From Lucinisca nassula (lineage: Eukaryota; Mollusca; Bivalvia; Lucinida; Lucinidae): a stretch of DNA of 64,000 bases. Positions within the stretch are counted from its first letter, which is position 1. Every line of letters starts with the position of its first letter. This document shows, piece after piece, positions 43,652 through 55,936 of the stretch. The DNA lies in contig OY757014.1 of NCBI GenBank assembly GCA_963580285.1, positions 103,170,072-103,234,071 of the forward strand, read 5' to 3'. The notes beneath the pieces are model-generated. The model had not been told where the DNA came from and did not search any database. It saw nothing but the letters and a program-made list of their open reading frames with translations. A program made the translations under genes and the position numbers.

Positions 43652-43785
43652 TTCTTCAGTAGAAACCGGTTTAAAGTTCATCGGTCGGATTTTTTCCCTA
43701 TTTTCCGCATATCAAAGGTATGTCTTTTGTTTAAAGCTTATTAAAGGTATTTCTTTTGTTTGTTTGATTTGAGGTTTTACAGCAA

Positions 43786-44744
43786 CAGTCAGATAAATAA
43801 TGTATACCCCTATAAACGCCAGTTTTTCCATATAAAAGTGGGGTATACGCGGGTCAGAATTATATAGGTGTCTTATCTTGATGCCAAAGTTTACAAACGT
43901 GCTTTTATTTAATGAGTTGGCGCGTGCCAGTCGTCCAGTCTTTTAAGTGTCAATCATGTGTTACTCTTAAAGTGCCAATCATAATATCATAAAGATACCA
44001 TTTTGATTAATTAAATAAATAAAGGAACAGTTTCATCTTTGTTCACTTTTTGTGATAGATTCGATAGGCAATTGTGGTGTCTTGCTTTATTATTCAGGGA
44101 TTATGTATAGTTTTATTAACTCTTGAAGTGTAAAGCATAACGAGTGCAGATGACATTTTCCAGGTTTTGAGTTGATTTATTAAAAAATATTGAAAATTTT
44201 ACCACCCAAAAATGAAAGTATTCAGATAAAAAATGCTACTTTTCGTATTTCTGCTCGAAACATAGATTGATGGAACTCGTTAGAACCACCTCAGCAAGGC
44301 GGTTCTTACGACAAACCACAATCTATGTTTTTAGCAGAAATAAGAAAAATAATGATCCACATTTTACTGCATTAAAGTTGGTAATCTGGGGTCAAAATTA
44401 TATAGGCGTGTTTTTGTGATGTGGTCATAAAAATATTGCAGCCCATTCACATTACATGCCTCATTTTAATAAATAAGTAAATAGATAAATAAAAAAATAT
44501 ATATGCCGTATCTGTATTCCCCTTCTGTGACCGTCATTTTAGGCAATTTGTATACCTTTCTTGAATTCTTAAAGTGTCAATCATAACTCGACAAACAACA
44601 TTTTTCGAAATTGTGTTAAAATTGTTTATGACAATCATTACAGCCGATTCAAATATGAGTGAAATGTCTTCAAATATGAGTGAAATGTCTTTTTTTAATA
44701 AATAAATAAATAAATAGGCTTATATGTGTTTACATATTATACTT
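43786..44744. repeat. Hairpin-repeat fragments and A/T-rich DNA
   Basis: A trailer fragment lies at 43796-43870 and a full copy at about 44255-44425 (CTCGTTAGAACCACC / GGCGGTTCTTACGA). (AAAT)n-like stretches lie at 44470-44500 and 44695-44715. No gene. Confidence 0.6.
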
Positions 44745-45494
44745 CCGTCATCGATTACGCCATTACTTCCGGTAAAGGAATCGAATTTCTGAAGGATTTC
44801 TATATTACAGAGGTCGATCGACTATTTTCGGATGTCCACTCCCTGCTGCATCTTGAAATAAAAACTAAAGCCCATTATCTTTAAACTTCGGACACAAAAA
44901 CGCAAAATATCCCGCTAAGCAATACAAAAGAATGGAATTCGATTGCGTCGTCAGAAATATCGATCTCCATGAGGTCGAATGCGTTAAACACATGATCGAA
45001 AATGCCTCTCACGGGTGCACTAGGCAGGATATCAACACAGTTGTGGACAAAATCACAAATATATTCCATTAAAGTGCGGAGGCCGTTAAATCAGGTAGGA
45101 AGCCGTACAGTAGTACACTGTTTAAAAAGCCTACTGACAAACCCTGGTTTGGCCCCAAATGCAGATTAGCTCGGAAAAATTACCATCTGGCCAAACGAAT
45201 AAATAGACGTCATCGTTCAAATGACTCAAAACTCTCACTTATCGACATGAGTCGTCAATATAAAAACAATGAATTTTCATATCAACAAGTATAAAACAGC
45301 ACAACAAAATAAATTAAGAAAAATGCAAAAAAAAACGATCCCAAAGGCTACTGGAAGTTCTTAAATTCTCTAAAAGTCAAACAAAAGTGCGATACCCCAA
45401 CAGTGGAAAAGTTTTATAATTTTTTTAAAGATATATATAATTCTAACTTTGAAGAAGACAGTTCTCAGGTTAATTTAGACTCTGGGATTTCTGA
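44745..45494 (+). pseudogene. LINE, 5' portion (end of endonuclease and linker)
   Basis: Broken frames read IDYAITSGKGIEFLKDF and VDRLFSDVHSLLHLEI (C-terminal end of an APE endonuclease), KPWFGPKCRLARKNYHLAKR, NDPKGYWKFLNSLK and FEEDSSQVNLDSGISDN, the EN-RT linker typical of invertebrate LINEs. Multiple stops and frameshifts are present. The frame is cut at 45494 and resumes at 58354 with GISDEDLNRPFTEEEIFK. Confidence 0.78.
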
Positions 45495-45762
45495 CAATCT
45501 GATTAAAATCCGATCTCGCTGCGGCTAGATCTGACATCGACCCGTAGGAGGTCACCTTCCGTGACCTTTGACTTTAACCAATCGGTGATCAGCTTCCAAA
45601 ATTCTGGAAGTAAATTCGGACCTACTCGGTCATTTTCCATTTATCGGTCTAAGCAACGGTAAACAATAATAAATATGGCGGCGTGTCAAAAAATCTATAT
45701 TTTGCATGATGCTTTTATTATAAGCGGTTTTGTCTGTCACTCAGATTTTTATTGGCCACAAA

Positions 45763-46095
45763 TTAAAAACAACAACTGAATAATAATAATAAATTACGAT
45801 TAACATCTGAGAGACGCCAGCTTATTCCAAAAGCATCTGGAATCGAAGTAAAAATTCGGCCGAGGGTCATCTGGTCAACACGGCTATCGCTAATAGTTGA
45901 TAACTCGGCAGATTCCGAAGCTATTTCAAGGTTGAAGAATGACTTGAAATAGCTTCGGAATTTTAGTTTTAAGGTTGAAGAATCACTCAAAATGTCATTG
46001 AAGAGATTAGGCGAATCGATGTGAGCTCCAGATGTTTTATTTCCTATCCAAAACCTGACAACATTGTCAGAGATGCACCTGTTGTCAGACTCCAT
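45763..46095 (-). CDS. Hypothetical 110-codon ORF inside the TIR element
   Basis: Starts MESDNRCISDNVVRFWIG and continues through HIDSPNLFNDILSDS, KFRSYFKSFF and SRVDQMTLGRIFTSIPDAFG. The composition is ordinary and not repeat-like. I recognise no domain. A local inverted repeat (CCGAAGCTATTTCAAG / CTTGAAATAGCTTCGG) lies inside it, which argues against a plain coding origin. It may be a leftover of the element's own gene. Confidence 0.25.
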   Translation of the reverse strand: MESDNRCISDNVVRFWIGNKTSGAHIDSPNLFNDILSDSSTLKLKFRSYFKSFFNLEIASESAELSTISDSRVDQMTLGRIFTSIPDAFGISWRLSDVNRNLLLLFSCCF

Positions 46096-46128
46096 CCCTG
46101 TGGAAAACCAGTATCACAACAACAACAA

Positions 46129-46430
46129 TCTTTCTTTCCTTTCTGCGATCGGTCACATTTGACCATTACTCGCAGGTGTACATTACTTACACTCAAGATT
46201 GCATGGTTAAGAGCCTACACAGTAATCATGTAATTACGGTAGGGGTCTTTAACCTGTACATGACATGACTCTTCCTGCACAGGGGGCCTCCAGTTAACGT
46301 CCCGATCCGAAGGACGGTGCACTTTTTGGCATTCATCCCTGCAAATGGAGCATGTTTGGACACCAAAATAATCACCGCCTCCGGGGATCGAACCGGGGCC
46401 ATGTAGCATCAGAGGCAATACCTAAACAAG
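46129..46430 (-). mobile_element. SINE-D copy
   Basis: The minus strand begins near TTGCCTCTGATGCTACATGG with GGTTCGATCCCCGG (box B) and contains CGTCCTTCGGATCGGGACGT. It ends toward GAAAGGAAAGAAAG. Same family as 17076-17622. Confidence 0.72.
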
Positions 46431-46489
46431 TAGGCTTGCCAACAGGTCTTTACAATGACAGCAAACCAAAGGAAGCTTTAGATTAATTA

Positions 46490-46845
46490 TGGCACTGATT
46501 TCTGCTCAAAATATAGACTATGGGTACTCGATAGAACCCCTCATTGAGGCGGAGACTGTGGGTAACCGTTAGAACCGCCTCATTGAGGCGGTTCTAGTGA
46601 GTACCCACAAACTTTAATTTAGAGCAGAAATAAGAAAATTAAGGTTACCCCTGTAACCCAGATTTACTATATAAAATTGGGGTTCCAGGGGGTAAAAACT
46701 AAAAAAATATATAGGCATGTTTTCATGATGCAATTATCAAGAATGGCATATTGTAAGCTGTTCCAGGGGGTAAAAACTAAAAAAAAATATATAGGCATGT
46801 TTTCATGATGCAATTATCAAGAATGGCATATTGTAAGCTATCTTC
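46490..46845. repeat. Hairpin-repeat copy with internal duplications
   Basis: GTTAGAACCGCCTCATTGAG and GCGGTTCTAGTGAG form a clean hairpin at 46570-46602, preceded by a partial copy. A 69-bp unit (GGGGGTAAAAACTAAAAAAA to GGCATATTGTAAGCT) is duplicated at about 46697-46835. Confidence 0.78.
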
Positions 46846-47104
46846 ATATACTGCAGCAACCTTTTGGGAGTATTACGTGCACTTTAAGCAACTTGGACTT
46901 GGCCGTTGAACACACAAGGTTAAAATAATGATGTCTGGACAAATAGGTCAATTTATATAGGTTTTTGTGATGGTTGCAAATTAACGATGGCAATTTTGCC
47001 CATTTAATAATGCCATTAAGACATGCAGAAAAATTTCAAAATAGAGCCCTAATGAAGTTTCATGTTGGATTACTGAAATAGTAGATTTTATCAAACATGA
47101 CTGT

Positions 47105-47425
47105 CACTAACACCACCTTAGCCCCTGACCATTTGGGCTTGAAGAAATAGATGGGCTGCATGATGCTTCCACGCAACGCTGAAACCAATCCGCACAGGAG
47201 TACTGGTAAACCACTTAGAGGATCTAAGCCTGCTCAGTCAGTGTCTTGCAAGTCAGCCCATACATGCTTATAAACCCTATTGGTTTCATTGGGCAGCAGG
47301 GCTTGAGATGTCATTTCATCTCAATGTCGGGTAAAATTCCCACAAAATTGGAAGCAACATCTCCAAAATGACCTTTAAAGTGTTGATGGGGATGTTAAAC
47401 CTTAAATCAAACCACTAACACCACC
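47105..47425 (+). mobile_element. SINE-A copy with 13-bp target duplication
   Basis: Flanked by CACTAACACCACC at 47105-47117 and 47413-47425. It runs from GCCCCTGACCATTTGGGCTT to GTTAAACCTTAAATCAAAC, which fixes the orientation and 3' end of the family. Confidence 0.9.
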
Positions 47426-47877
47426 ATATAACTTTCTTAATCAAATTTGGGATTTCAATGCCCCTGTCATTCAGAATTGGTTGTGATTTTACAGTGAAAG
47501 CAACGTTTCCACTTTGTGTCAAAATTCATAACTTAATTCCCACAAATAGAAGATAGCAATGCAGCCTGTTTTCAGCACCTTTGGCTATGATATAAGCTTA
47601 TTTATCAAAATAAGAACCAGCTAGCAGCAATCCTATTTGAATGTTAAGGTAATTTGAGTATGAGGAGGTATAGGCAAATAGCTAATTTTTCAACTTTGCA
47701 CCATAACACAGGGCCCAAGCTAGCCCAAAAAATTTGGGAGAAGTGACTTATCCCTCCTGGGAAAATAGGGAGAAGTTTGCTGGGTCTAGGGAGAAGTGGG
47801 TGCGGCTTAACGCCAAACAACAACAATGTAATGGGTTCTCCTGTAAACCCCTATTTAGAGAGTGTTTTATAGGGGTA

Positions 47878-48092
47878 TCAATCAATTCCACTATTGAGAC
47901 CACCTGAAATGAAGACTAATTCTGCTTTAAAAAACTTATTTGGTTGGCTGCAGTTATTCTTTCTGTTTTCTGCATACAGTGACCCCTGATCAGAGACCAC
48001 TTTTGGGACTGTTCAAAAGTGGTCTTAAAGACCACTTTTGAACCACTTTTGAACTGTCCCAAAGGTGGTCTTAATATAGTAATTTTACTGTA
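47878..48092 (-). mobile_element. Tigger/pogo-like MITE
   Basis: The minus strand starts TACAGTAAAATTACTATATT and ends GGTGGTCTCAATAGTGGAAT. AATTNC.ATATTAAGACCACC and AATTCCACTATTGAGACCACC form the ends. Internal AAGTGGTC/GACCACTT palindromes are partly duplicated. Confidence 0.65.
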
Positions 48093-49000
48093 TTTGGGCA
48101 AGCTGTAACTTTTGTTATATCCAACCATGTTATAATGAAAGGTGTTATAAAGTAAAGAGGTTTCTATGTAATAGATCAGTTCACTAAGTATCTGTCACAA
48201 TTGTATTTGAAACAAGGGGGAACAACCTCGCTAGATGAAAATCAGTTGTTATTTTTTATGAATTTGGATAATTACTGGGTAACTGAATATTTACCGGCAA
48301 CTAATAATTATTTTCACTTACAAAATAATAAATTGCTACCTACTTTTGTTGTTGTCCATAAAAAAATGAAAACGATTGATGGATGCAAAAGTAATGTACA
48401 AACAAATCAATGGCAAATAAACCATCTATATTTAAAATTTATTAAATCCTAATGCAGTGTCAATGTACCGGTCAGATTAATCTTATTACTGCATACAACA
48501 GTACTTAACTAAGTACGTCCGCACCCGGACTTTGGCACGAGCTAACGGTACAAATATACCTGTATAAGTTACATAATCTTGTGTAATCTTGACTTGACTT
48601 GATAGATTTTGTAAGGTAACCGGGCTCTTAATGCAATAAAAACTTTGTGCAATCAACCGAGATAGATTTAAGACAGTACAAGACTACTAAGCGTGTTGCA
48701 AGTGGCTCGAGCTGCATGAGCTAACGGTAAGAATTAAATTACATAACAGTACCAAACTGCAACTGGGACGAAGTGCAGACTAAACGGTTAGCTTTGTTCA
48801 GTGCAATTACTGAGATTTCTGATTCTAGTGGATCGAAGGATTATCGTCACCTTGTCAGTTTACCGTTACTGTTCACAAGGAAGACACAAAAAACGGGCGA
48901 AATTTCAGGGCGAAGTTTTTATCGCTTTCATCGCCAAAGACGGCGAAGTGAGCCCCAACAGGGCGACTTCTTCGCCCGAGTCGCCCTCTAGCTTGAGCCC
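48093..49000. other. Insert in the satellite, largely unassigned
   Basis: 48570-48620 carries CTTGACTTGATAGATTTTGT, AAGGTAACCGGGC, a repeat word shared with 55974 and 6805. 48890-48990 is GGGCGAAATTTC / GGCGACTTCTTCGCCC, a low-complexity GC patch. No gene. Confidence 0.45.
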
Positions 49001-51994
49001 TGTTAACAAGGGTAGGTCAAAAATATTTTCTGCTCTACTATAATACATGCATATAGCATGTCAACTTTGTTGTGTTATCAGCATTAACAGTATGCAATAG
49101 TCCAATGACTGAACTACAATATAAAAGGCAAGCAAGAAATCAAAATAATGATGCACAGTTTATAGGGCTAAATTTTGACATTATCAAAAAATCATTGTTT
49201 TGGCCTTACTCAAAATTCTGTCAAATGTCCCATGAGCAGAAAATGCTGGTACATACATTTTTCAGACACCTTTGCTATAAGGTGTTTTCATCAAATAAAT
49301 AAGAACCTGCTTGTATCAAACCTTCTATTTGAGTATGAGGTACAAGCAAATAACCATTTTTTCAATTTATGCACAATTTCAAGGGTTGGTCAAAATCTTA
49401 TTCCACCTTTTTGTAATGTAATAGCATGGCTTAGGTGTGTTCAACATCAACAGAAGGCAGCTGTTCAATGATTGAACTGCAATCGAAAGATACAATCTAA
49501 AAGACTAGCGAGAAACAAGAATTATGCTACACCATGTATAGGGCTAAATTCTGACATTTTCATAAAATCATTGCTTTTGGCCTTACTGAAATTTCTGTCA
49601 AATCACCTCATGGGCAGAATTTGCTTGTACATACATATTTTCAGACAATTTTGACTATGAGGTGATTAAATCAAATGAATAAGAACCTGCTAGTGTCAAA
49701 CATTTTTAATGTGAAGATTATTTGATTACGAGGTAATGACAAATAGCCATTTTTTTCAACATATGCACCATTTCAAGGGTTGGTCAAAAAATTATTCTGC
49801 CCTTCTGTAATGTAATAGCATGACTTTGTTGCCTTCAGCATTAACAGAAGGCAGTTGTACACAACTGAACTGCAATTTAAAGACCAAATCTAAAAGGTAG
49901 CAAGAAATCAGAATTATGCTACACCATGCATATGGCTATTAAAATTCTGACATTTTCATAAAACCATTGCTTTTACCTTACTCAAAATTCTGTCAAATTG
50001 TCCATGGGCAGAAAATGCTAGTTCATCTGTTTTTTTAGGCACCTTTGGCGATAAGCTGATTAATCAAATAAATAAGAACCTGCTAGTAGAAAAACTTTTT
50101 GAATGTGAAGATTATTCGAGTGTGCAGTATAGGCAAATAACTATTTTTCAACTTATGCACCATTTCAAGGGTTGGTCAAAAATTTATTCAACCCTTTTGT
50201 AATGTAATAGCATGACTTTGTTGTGTTCACAATTAACAGAAGGCAGTTGTACAATGATTGAACTGCAATTGAAAGACCAAATCTAAAAGGCTAGCCAGAA
50301 ACAAGAATTATGCTACACCATGTATATATTCTGACATTTCCATAAAATCATTGCTTTGGCCTTTCTGAAATTTCTGTCAAATCACCTCATGGGCAGCATT
50401 TGCTTTTACATACATATTTTTAGACATCTTTGGCTATGAAGTGATCAATCAAATGAATAAGAACCTGCTAGTATCAATCATTTTTTTATGTGAAGATTAT
50501 TTGAGTAAACATTTTTTCAATTTATGCACCATTTCAAGGGTTGATCAAAAAATTATTAGCATGGCTTTGTTGTCTTCAGCATTAACAGAAGGCAGTTGTT
50601 CCATAATTGAACTGCAATTGAAAGTCCAAATCTAAAAGTGTAGCAAGAAACCAGCATTACGCTACACCATGTATATGGCTAAATTCTTACATTTTCATAA
50701 AACCATTGCTTTGGCTTACTTAAAATTCTGAGAAACTGTCCCATGGACAGAAATGCTAGTTCACCCAGTTTCTTTAGGCACCTTTGGCAATAAGCTGATT
50801 TATCAAATAAAAAAGAACCTGCCGGAAGCAAACCCTTTTGAATGCCAAGGTTATTTGAATATGTGGTAAAGGCATGATTTTAAGGGGTTGTCAATATTTT
50901 TTGTGTCAGACTATAATATAGAAGAATGTTTTTGATGCCTTCAACATCAGCAGTAGGCAACTGCCCATTATGATTGTAATAAAATTAATTGGTAAGACTA
51001 GATTTTAAGGGCTAAGCAAGAAATCAGAAATATGCTACAGCATAGGGTGAATATTAGATATTTTCATAAAATCTGTGTTGTTTGCCTTCACTCAAAATTC
51101 TGATAGATCTTGCCATGAAATGAAAATACTGTTTCTTTGACTTTTAATGTCTCTTTCATAAACAGGCTGATGAATCAAGCAATTAAAAACTTGCTAGTAT
51201 AAATCCTTCTAGGATGCCTTTAGACTTTTCGAATTATTATGCAGTATATAGGCAAATATTGCCATTTTCCAATTTCACAACACAATTTGGGGTGGTCAGT
51301 TTTTTTTTTCTCCCCTTTTATGATATAGACGCTTCATTTTGGTGCATTCAGGATTAACAGTACTTAATGTTCCAGTGATGGAATTAAAATGGAAAGACTA
51401 AATCTAAAGGACTGCTGAATAATTAGCATTATCCTACACTATGTATAAGGCTAAATTCTGATAGCACAATGTTTGAAGCATATATACAATTATCCCAATT
51501 ACAGAAAAATTGTCATTCTTGTAGACACAGTGGATAGCATTATCTCACATAAGGGTTTGTAATATGGAAAAAAAACTTGCCATCAAATCAAATAAGCAAG
51601 ATCAGATCAACAACTGGCCTCCATGGATTGCACTAATGAAAACAGATTTGCTATTGATAGAATAATAACTCCCAAGTATTATTACTCTTGCAAAACTGGA
51701 CAAAATACTCTACCTGTTCTTGGGGATAATCCACAATTATGAAATTGTAAATGAATTCATACAAAATATCATACAATGCCTTTTCCAATAAAATGCAGCA
51801 ATGCAAAACTGAATGATTTTCTACAACTTACATTAGCCGAATATATACCTTCCATTGTCCCCTGCTCATGATGGGGAGGTGGAAGACTGAGCAAGATATT
51901 TTACTACATGTACTTGTATGTATTTTAAATGAAGTCACTTTTGATTTATGTATTTTGAGCAGTCATTACTGTGAACAAAAGATACTTGACTGCC

Positions 51995-52203
51995 TTAACC
52001 CATTTAGTACTAGGTACCCCAAAACGGGTAATTGGCAAACAGTGCAGGCCCTGGTCAGATGCCGGGGCCTACACTGTTTGCAAAACTTTCAGCCAGTTTC
52101 CAAATAGATTTTGAAGAAAGCACAACCTGACTCCCCTAAATTTTGAAATGGCCTCCTGCTTTATATTAAGAGGAAGATTCCATTTGGTACAAAATTGGGT
52201 TAA
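51995..52203. mobile_element. TTAA MITE, second family, copy C
   Basis: TTAACCCATTTAGTACTAGG at left and CATTTGGTACAAAATTGGGT-TAA at right. Internal GCAAACAGTGCAGGCCCTGG and its inverted partner GGGCCTACACTGTTTGC. Opposite orientation to copies A and B. Confidence 0.85.
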
Positions 52204-52628
52204 GGCTGATCAACTTTACAAATTAAAAATCCCACTGGAAACCAATAATGAATGTCATCATTTAGCAAGGAGACAACTTTCATGACCTTTTGTTTATCTT
52301 TTTACTTTTTTTTTTCCAAATGAGGACCTATGAAGAGGGTTCTTCTCTATTTTTTGTTTGCATTTGCCATTCTGCTATACAGCCCGGGCTTCTCTAGACT
52401 TTTGGTTGAGTCTTTAAACCGAGGCATTAGGAAAAACAATAAAATGATTCAAGGAAATTTAAATGGATTCAGTTCTGGTGTCATTCAATTTTTCAATATT
52501 GTTGACAGAAGTGACAGGACTTTGATTATTCTCGAATAACCTGCTGTGATGTATAATGGAACTCTTTATTTAAAAAATAATGCGAGGGTTCTTACAGTCA
52601 CCGAAACAGGTCAGTCACCATTTCTGGG
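52204..52628. other. No confident feature
   Basis: A 69-codon frame at 52330-52539 begins with a hydrophobic MKRVLLYFLFAFAILLY stretch but has no recognised family, and nothing around it supports a gene. Confidence 0.3.
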
Positions 52629-55373
52629 CTTAAAACTAGATTTAACGAGCATTATCGTAGAATGAGTAAGCCTAAGAAAACTGACACTTTCTTGTACCGT
52701 CACTTTCAACGTACAGGTCATTCTGTAAATAACATTGTTATACAACCAGTGGAAAAACTTTATTATGATGCAAATTCTACATCTAGATTCAAAATAATCA
52801 AAAGACATGAAGCTGAATTGAAATGGATTAAATTTTTACAGACCCCTTTTCCACTGGGTTTTAATGACAACATTTATCATGAGGGTAATATTTCCAGAAT
52901 GCCGGACTTTGATATTTTCTCACTCCTGGAATGTCGAAAACGCAGAACTAGATCTCACGGCACCAGGAATAATGGTAACTTTAAACGTAAATCACGTGCG
53001 TTTAAACGAAACAATACTAGACTGAAGTGACTGTCAATTATATTATTAAATCATGGACGCCACTCTATGCTTTCATTTTTAAGTTCATTACCCGTTTCTG
53101 TTTTACGTCTTCTGGACACCGAGGCGAATAAATTATATGATAGTTCTCATCAGTTATATGATGCGGCTCTCTTAACTAGAGGCTATACTCAGCATACTCT
53201 CCGTCCTTACATTGATTCTGAAATTAATCATAAACGCCATTTCTTCAAAATATCCTTCATTAATAAGGGTATGGATTTTATAGATTTGCCCAGTATCTTC
53301 CGTGAGAGATCGGTGCTTTCTTCCATTCCTGCTTATTTTCAAAATACTGAAACACCTATAATTTGCTATAAATATAACAAACCTGTTAGATCTATCATTT
53401 TTAATTTCAATAAACTTGTTTCAGATCTTGATATTGATACTAATACTCCTGATTCATGTGATTGTAAAAACTCAGTGTATTGCTATCCTGCTGCTGGTCA
53501 TGTAATTACTGGCAATTTGAAAATTATTCCTGATTCTAAGATAAGGAATATAATTTCTAAAGGACCGAAATATCGGTTTCCTTCTAAAATTGATTTCAGT
53601 AAATGTAGAGATGAAATCGCTGCTTCCTTGAATGAATTCGGTAATCGATGGTGTAAGCGAGAGTATGTTGAGCATAAAGCCCTTAAGGACTGGAAACTTA
53701 GCATTTTAAAACTAGTGAATAAACGCATTTCTTTCTATTCTCAAAATACTAACTTATTGCCTCCTAAGCCCAAGACGTCTTTACGTCATCTTAAACTAGG
53801 TATTCAAGAATTTCATAAGAAGTTTGTTTTGGCCCCTGCAGACAAGGCCGCTAACAACGTCGTCGTTGTGTGACGGCTCCACTATGTTAACACGCTTAAG
53901 CAGGAGCTTGGTGGTACTAAGGCCTATGAACTTCAGCCTTTAGCTGAAGAGAGAGCTATAGTAGATAAACATGTTTGTCTTTCAGCCACCAAGTTTGCTG
54001 TGTGTGTTAACGAAGGCCAAGACAAGCTTCCTACGCTATACTGGTTACCAAAACTTCATAAAAAACCTTACAAAGCACGGTTTATTGCAAATTCTAGCTC
54101 TTGCACTACCACTGAACTTTCTAAATTATTAACTTCCTGTCTTACTGCTATTAAAACGCATGTAATTAAATATTGTGATAAAGTCTTTGAAAGATCAGGA
54201 AGAAATCTGTTTTGGTCTATAAAAAATTCGAATGAGGTTTTAAATAAATTGAAATCTAGACATTTTTGTGCTTCTAGTCTGTCTACCTACGATTTTTCCA
54301 CTCTTTACACTACACTTCCTCATAATCTTATAAAAGAAAAGCTTAATGATTTAATTGAATGGGCTTTTCACAGAGAAGATTCTCTCTATCTTGCATGTAA
54401 TGTCAGAAATGCATTTTTCACTTCTAAAGAGCATAAGAATTATACACTTTGGTCATGTCAGAAAGTGTGTGATGCCCTCACCTTTCTACTTGACAATATT
54501 TATATTAGATTCGGTACTAAGTTATTTAGACAAATTGTGGGTATTCCGATGGGTACTAATTGCGCACCTCTTGTGGCTGATCTGTTCTTGTATTGTTATG
54601 AAAGAGACTTCATTTTGTCGCTTTCCATTGATAACCAATCTGAAATTATTGAAGCTTTTAGCTCTACTTCTAGATATTTAGATGATTTATTAAATATTGA
54701 TAATACCTATTTTGATGGTTTGATCAGTCAGATTTACCCCCTAGAACTTCAGTTAAATAAAGCAAATTCTTCTGATACCGAGGCCCCGTTTTTGGATTTA
54801 CATCTATCTATTGTAGATGGATTAATTTCGTGCAAAATTTATGATAAACGCGATGACTTTGATTTTGAGATTGTAAATTTTCCTTTTTTGGATGGTGATG
54901 TTCCTCGTGCGCCATCCTATGGCGTTTATATTTCGCAATTAATTCGATTTGCTAGAGTGTGTAGTCATGTTACTGACTTCAACACTCGTAATAAATTATT
55001 AACGGCTAAACTCCTTAATCAGGGTTATCGGTACCATAAACTACGTAAAGCCTTTTCAAAATTTTATAGACGCCATTCTGATTTAATTTCAAAATTCAAT
55101 ATTGGACTTAAATCTCTTCTGCAACAAGGTCTATCGGAACCCGAATTTTATGGTGACTTAGTATATAAATTCAGAAAAATACATAACCGCAATGACTTCA
55201 GCACCCAATTTCGTAAAATCATTCTTCGATATAAAAAGATTGGGTACAACATGGATATTATACGACAGACTGCATGCATGGTAGTTAACCCAATCACGGT
55301 TGGCAACTTTGCTTCCCTCTTTAATTGCACGCCGGTGGGTCAGGCCTCAGATTCTATGACGGCTCCAACGTAA
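52629..55373 (+). CDS. Naiad-type Penelope-like retroelement, copy 1, 5'-truncated selenoprotein-like ORF
   Basis: Homologous to 60589-63933 from LKTRLNEH of the GIY-YIG domain to the UAA stop at 55371, at roughly 98-99% nucleotide identity by eye. The whole segment is one frame with two internal UGA codons (53028 and 53871), at the same positions as in copy 2, and no UAA or UAG. Downstream it has the CxC linker (DSCDCKNS), LPKLHKKPYKARFI, DFSTLYTTLP, GIPMGTNCAPLVADL and RYLDDLLN (RT catalytic Asp pair). The 5' breakpoint lies just after the GIY-YIG core, so this copy lacks the first ~205 residues and cannot encode a complete protein. Truncation at the 5' end is normal for target-primed reverse transcription. 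It lies inside the 45495-58353 TIR element. Confidence 0.88.
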
Positions 55374-55936
55374 AGGCTTATCGAAAATTAGAGAGATAAT
55401 GTTGGTTGGTGCCTGATGCTCTGTCTCTGGTCGGGCTCCTCGGAGTCTAACTGTTGGTTTTCTTTTGCTCCAGCATTTCTGTGGTTTCTTGCTGTCGAGT
55501 CCTCACCGTTGTCTCACCTCCGTGGTTCTTTGATTTTTGTGTTCACGGAGATGTTGCACTGATGAGTTAGGAGGCCTTCATGCGGACTGAACAAATTATT
55601 TGTCTAAATCGCGACGGAAGTAAGGGTGAGGATTGTGGCCACGTAAAATCGATTTAAGCCCCCCAGTGGAAATCTTCCACTGACCGTTCCAAGGCGGCTC
55701 TTCTGTGGCGATTTATTTATGTTGTTGTTTGTTACTTACTGTGTGTATCACTTGTGTCTTTTGGTTTTGGATGGCCATATGGCCATTTTGTGGGAAAGTA
55801 ACTGTCCTTATGGCCTTCCTTTGTTTAGGTTTCCATTATGGTCTGGTCGCTTAATGTTTGTATTTCTTTCCCTTTGGTGTCTTTTATGGGTGGAGTAAGT
55901 TAATTGTATCAATTCCTGATCTTTGTTTTACTTCTA
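55374..55936 (+). other. Naiad copy 1 3' UTR and terminus
   Basis: It runs from the UAA stop to TTTTACTTCTA. Parts recur at 8845-8975, 8990-9470, 40360-40560, 60225-60351 and 1041-1099, which define it as element sequence. Confidence 0.8.
55616..55690 (+). ncRNA. Candidate SECIS-like hairpin in the Naiad 3' UTR
   Basis: Lower stem GGAA (55616) / TTCC (55687) and GG/CC. A GTGA (55626) faces TGA (55681), as in the SECIS non-Watson-Crick quartet. The upper stem GGATTGTGGCCAC pairs imperfectly with GTGGAAATCTTCC. The apical loop holds AAAA at 55645. The AAAA loop and the ACTGACCGTTC side recur in other 3' fragments. The 5' quartet is GTGA, not the usual ATGA, and the stem has internal mismatches, so this is only a candidate. 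Confidence 0.3.

Larger units (their letters stand above)
47520..51530 (+). repeat. ~380-bp satellite, about seven units, interrupted at 47705-49000
   Basis: Units share GCACCATTTCAAGGGTTGGTC, TTGTAATGTAATAGCATG, AACAGAAGGCAGTTGT, CACCATGTATATGGCTAAATTCTGACATTTTCATAAAA-type order and AATAAGAACCTGCTAGTA. GGTCAAAAA starts fall near 49014, 49386, 49780, 50170, 50540, 50885 and 51290. The frames are not conserved. Confidence 0.88.

Noticed and set aside
44881..45069. Minus-strand ORF of 62 codons as an exon
   Set aside because: It is antisense to a recognisable LINE linker and endonuclease region.
52330..52539. Small secreted or membrane protein starting MKRVLLYFLFAFAILLY
   Set aside because: A single 69-codon frame without homologues, splice signals or repeat-independent support.
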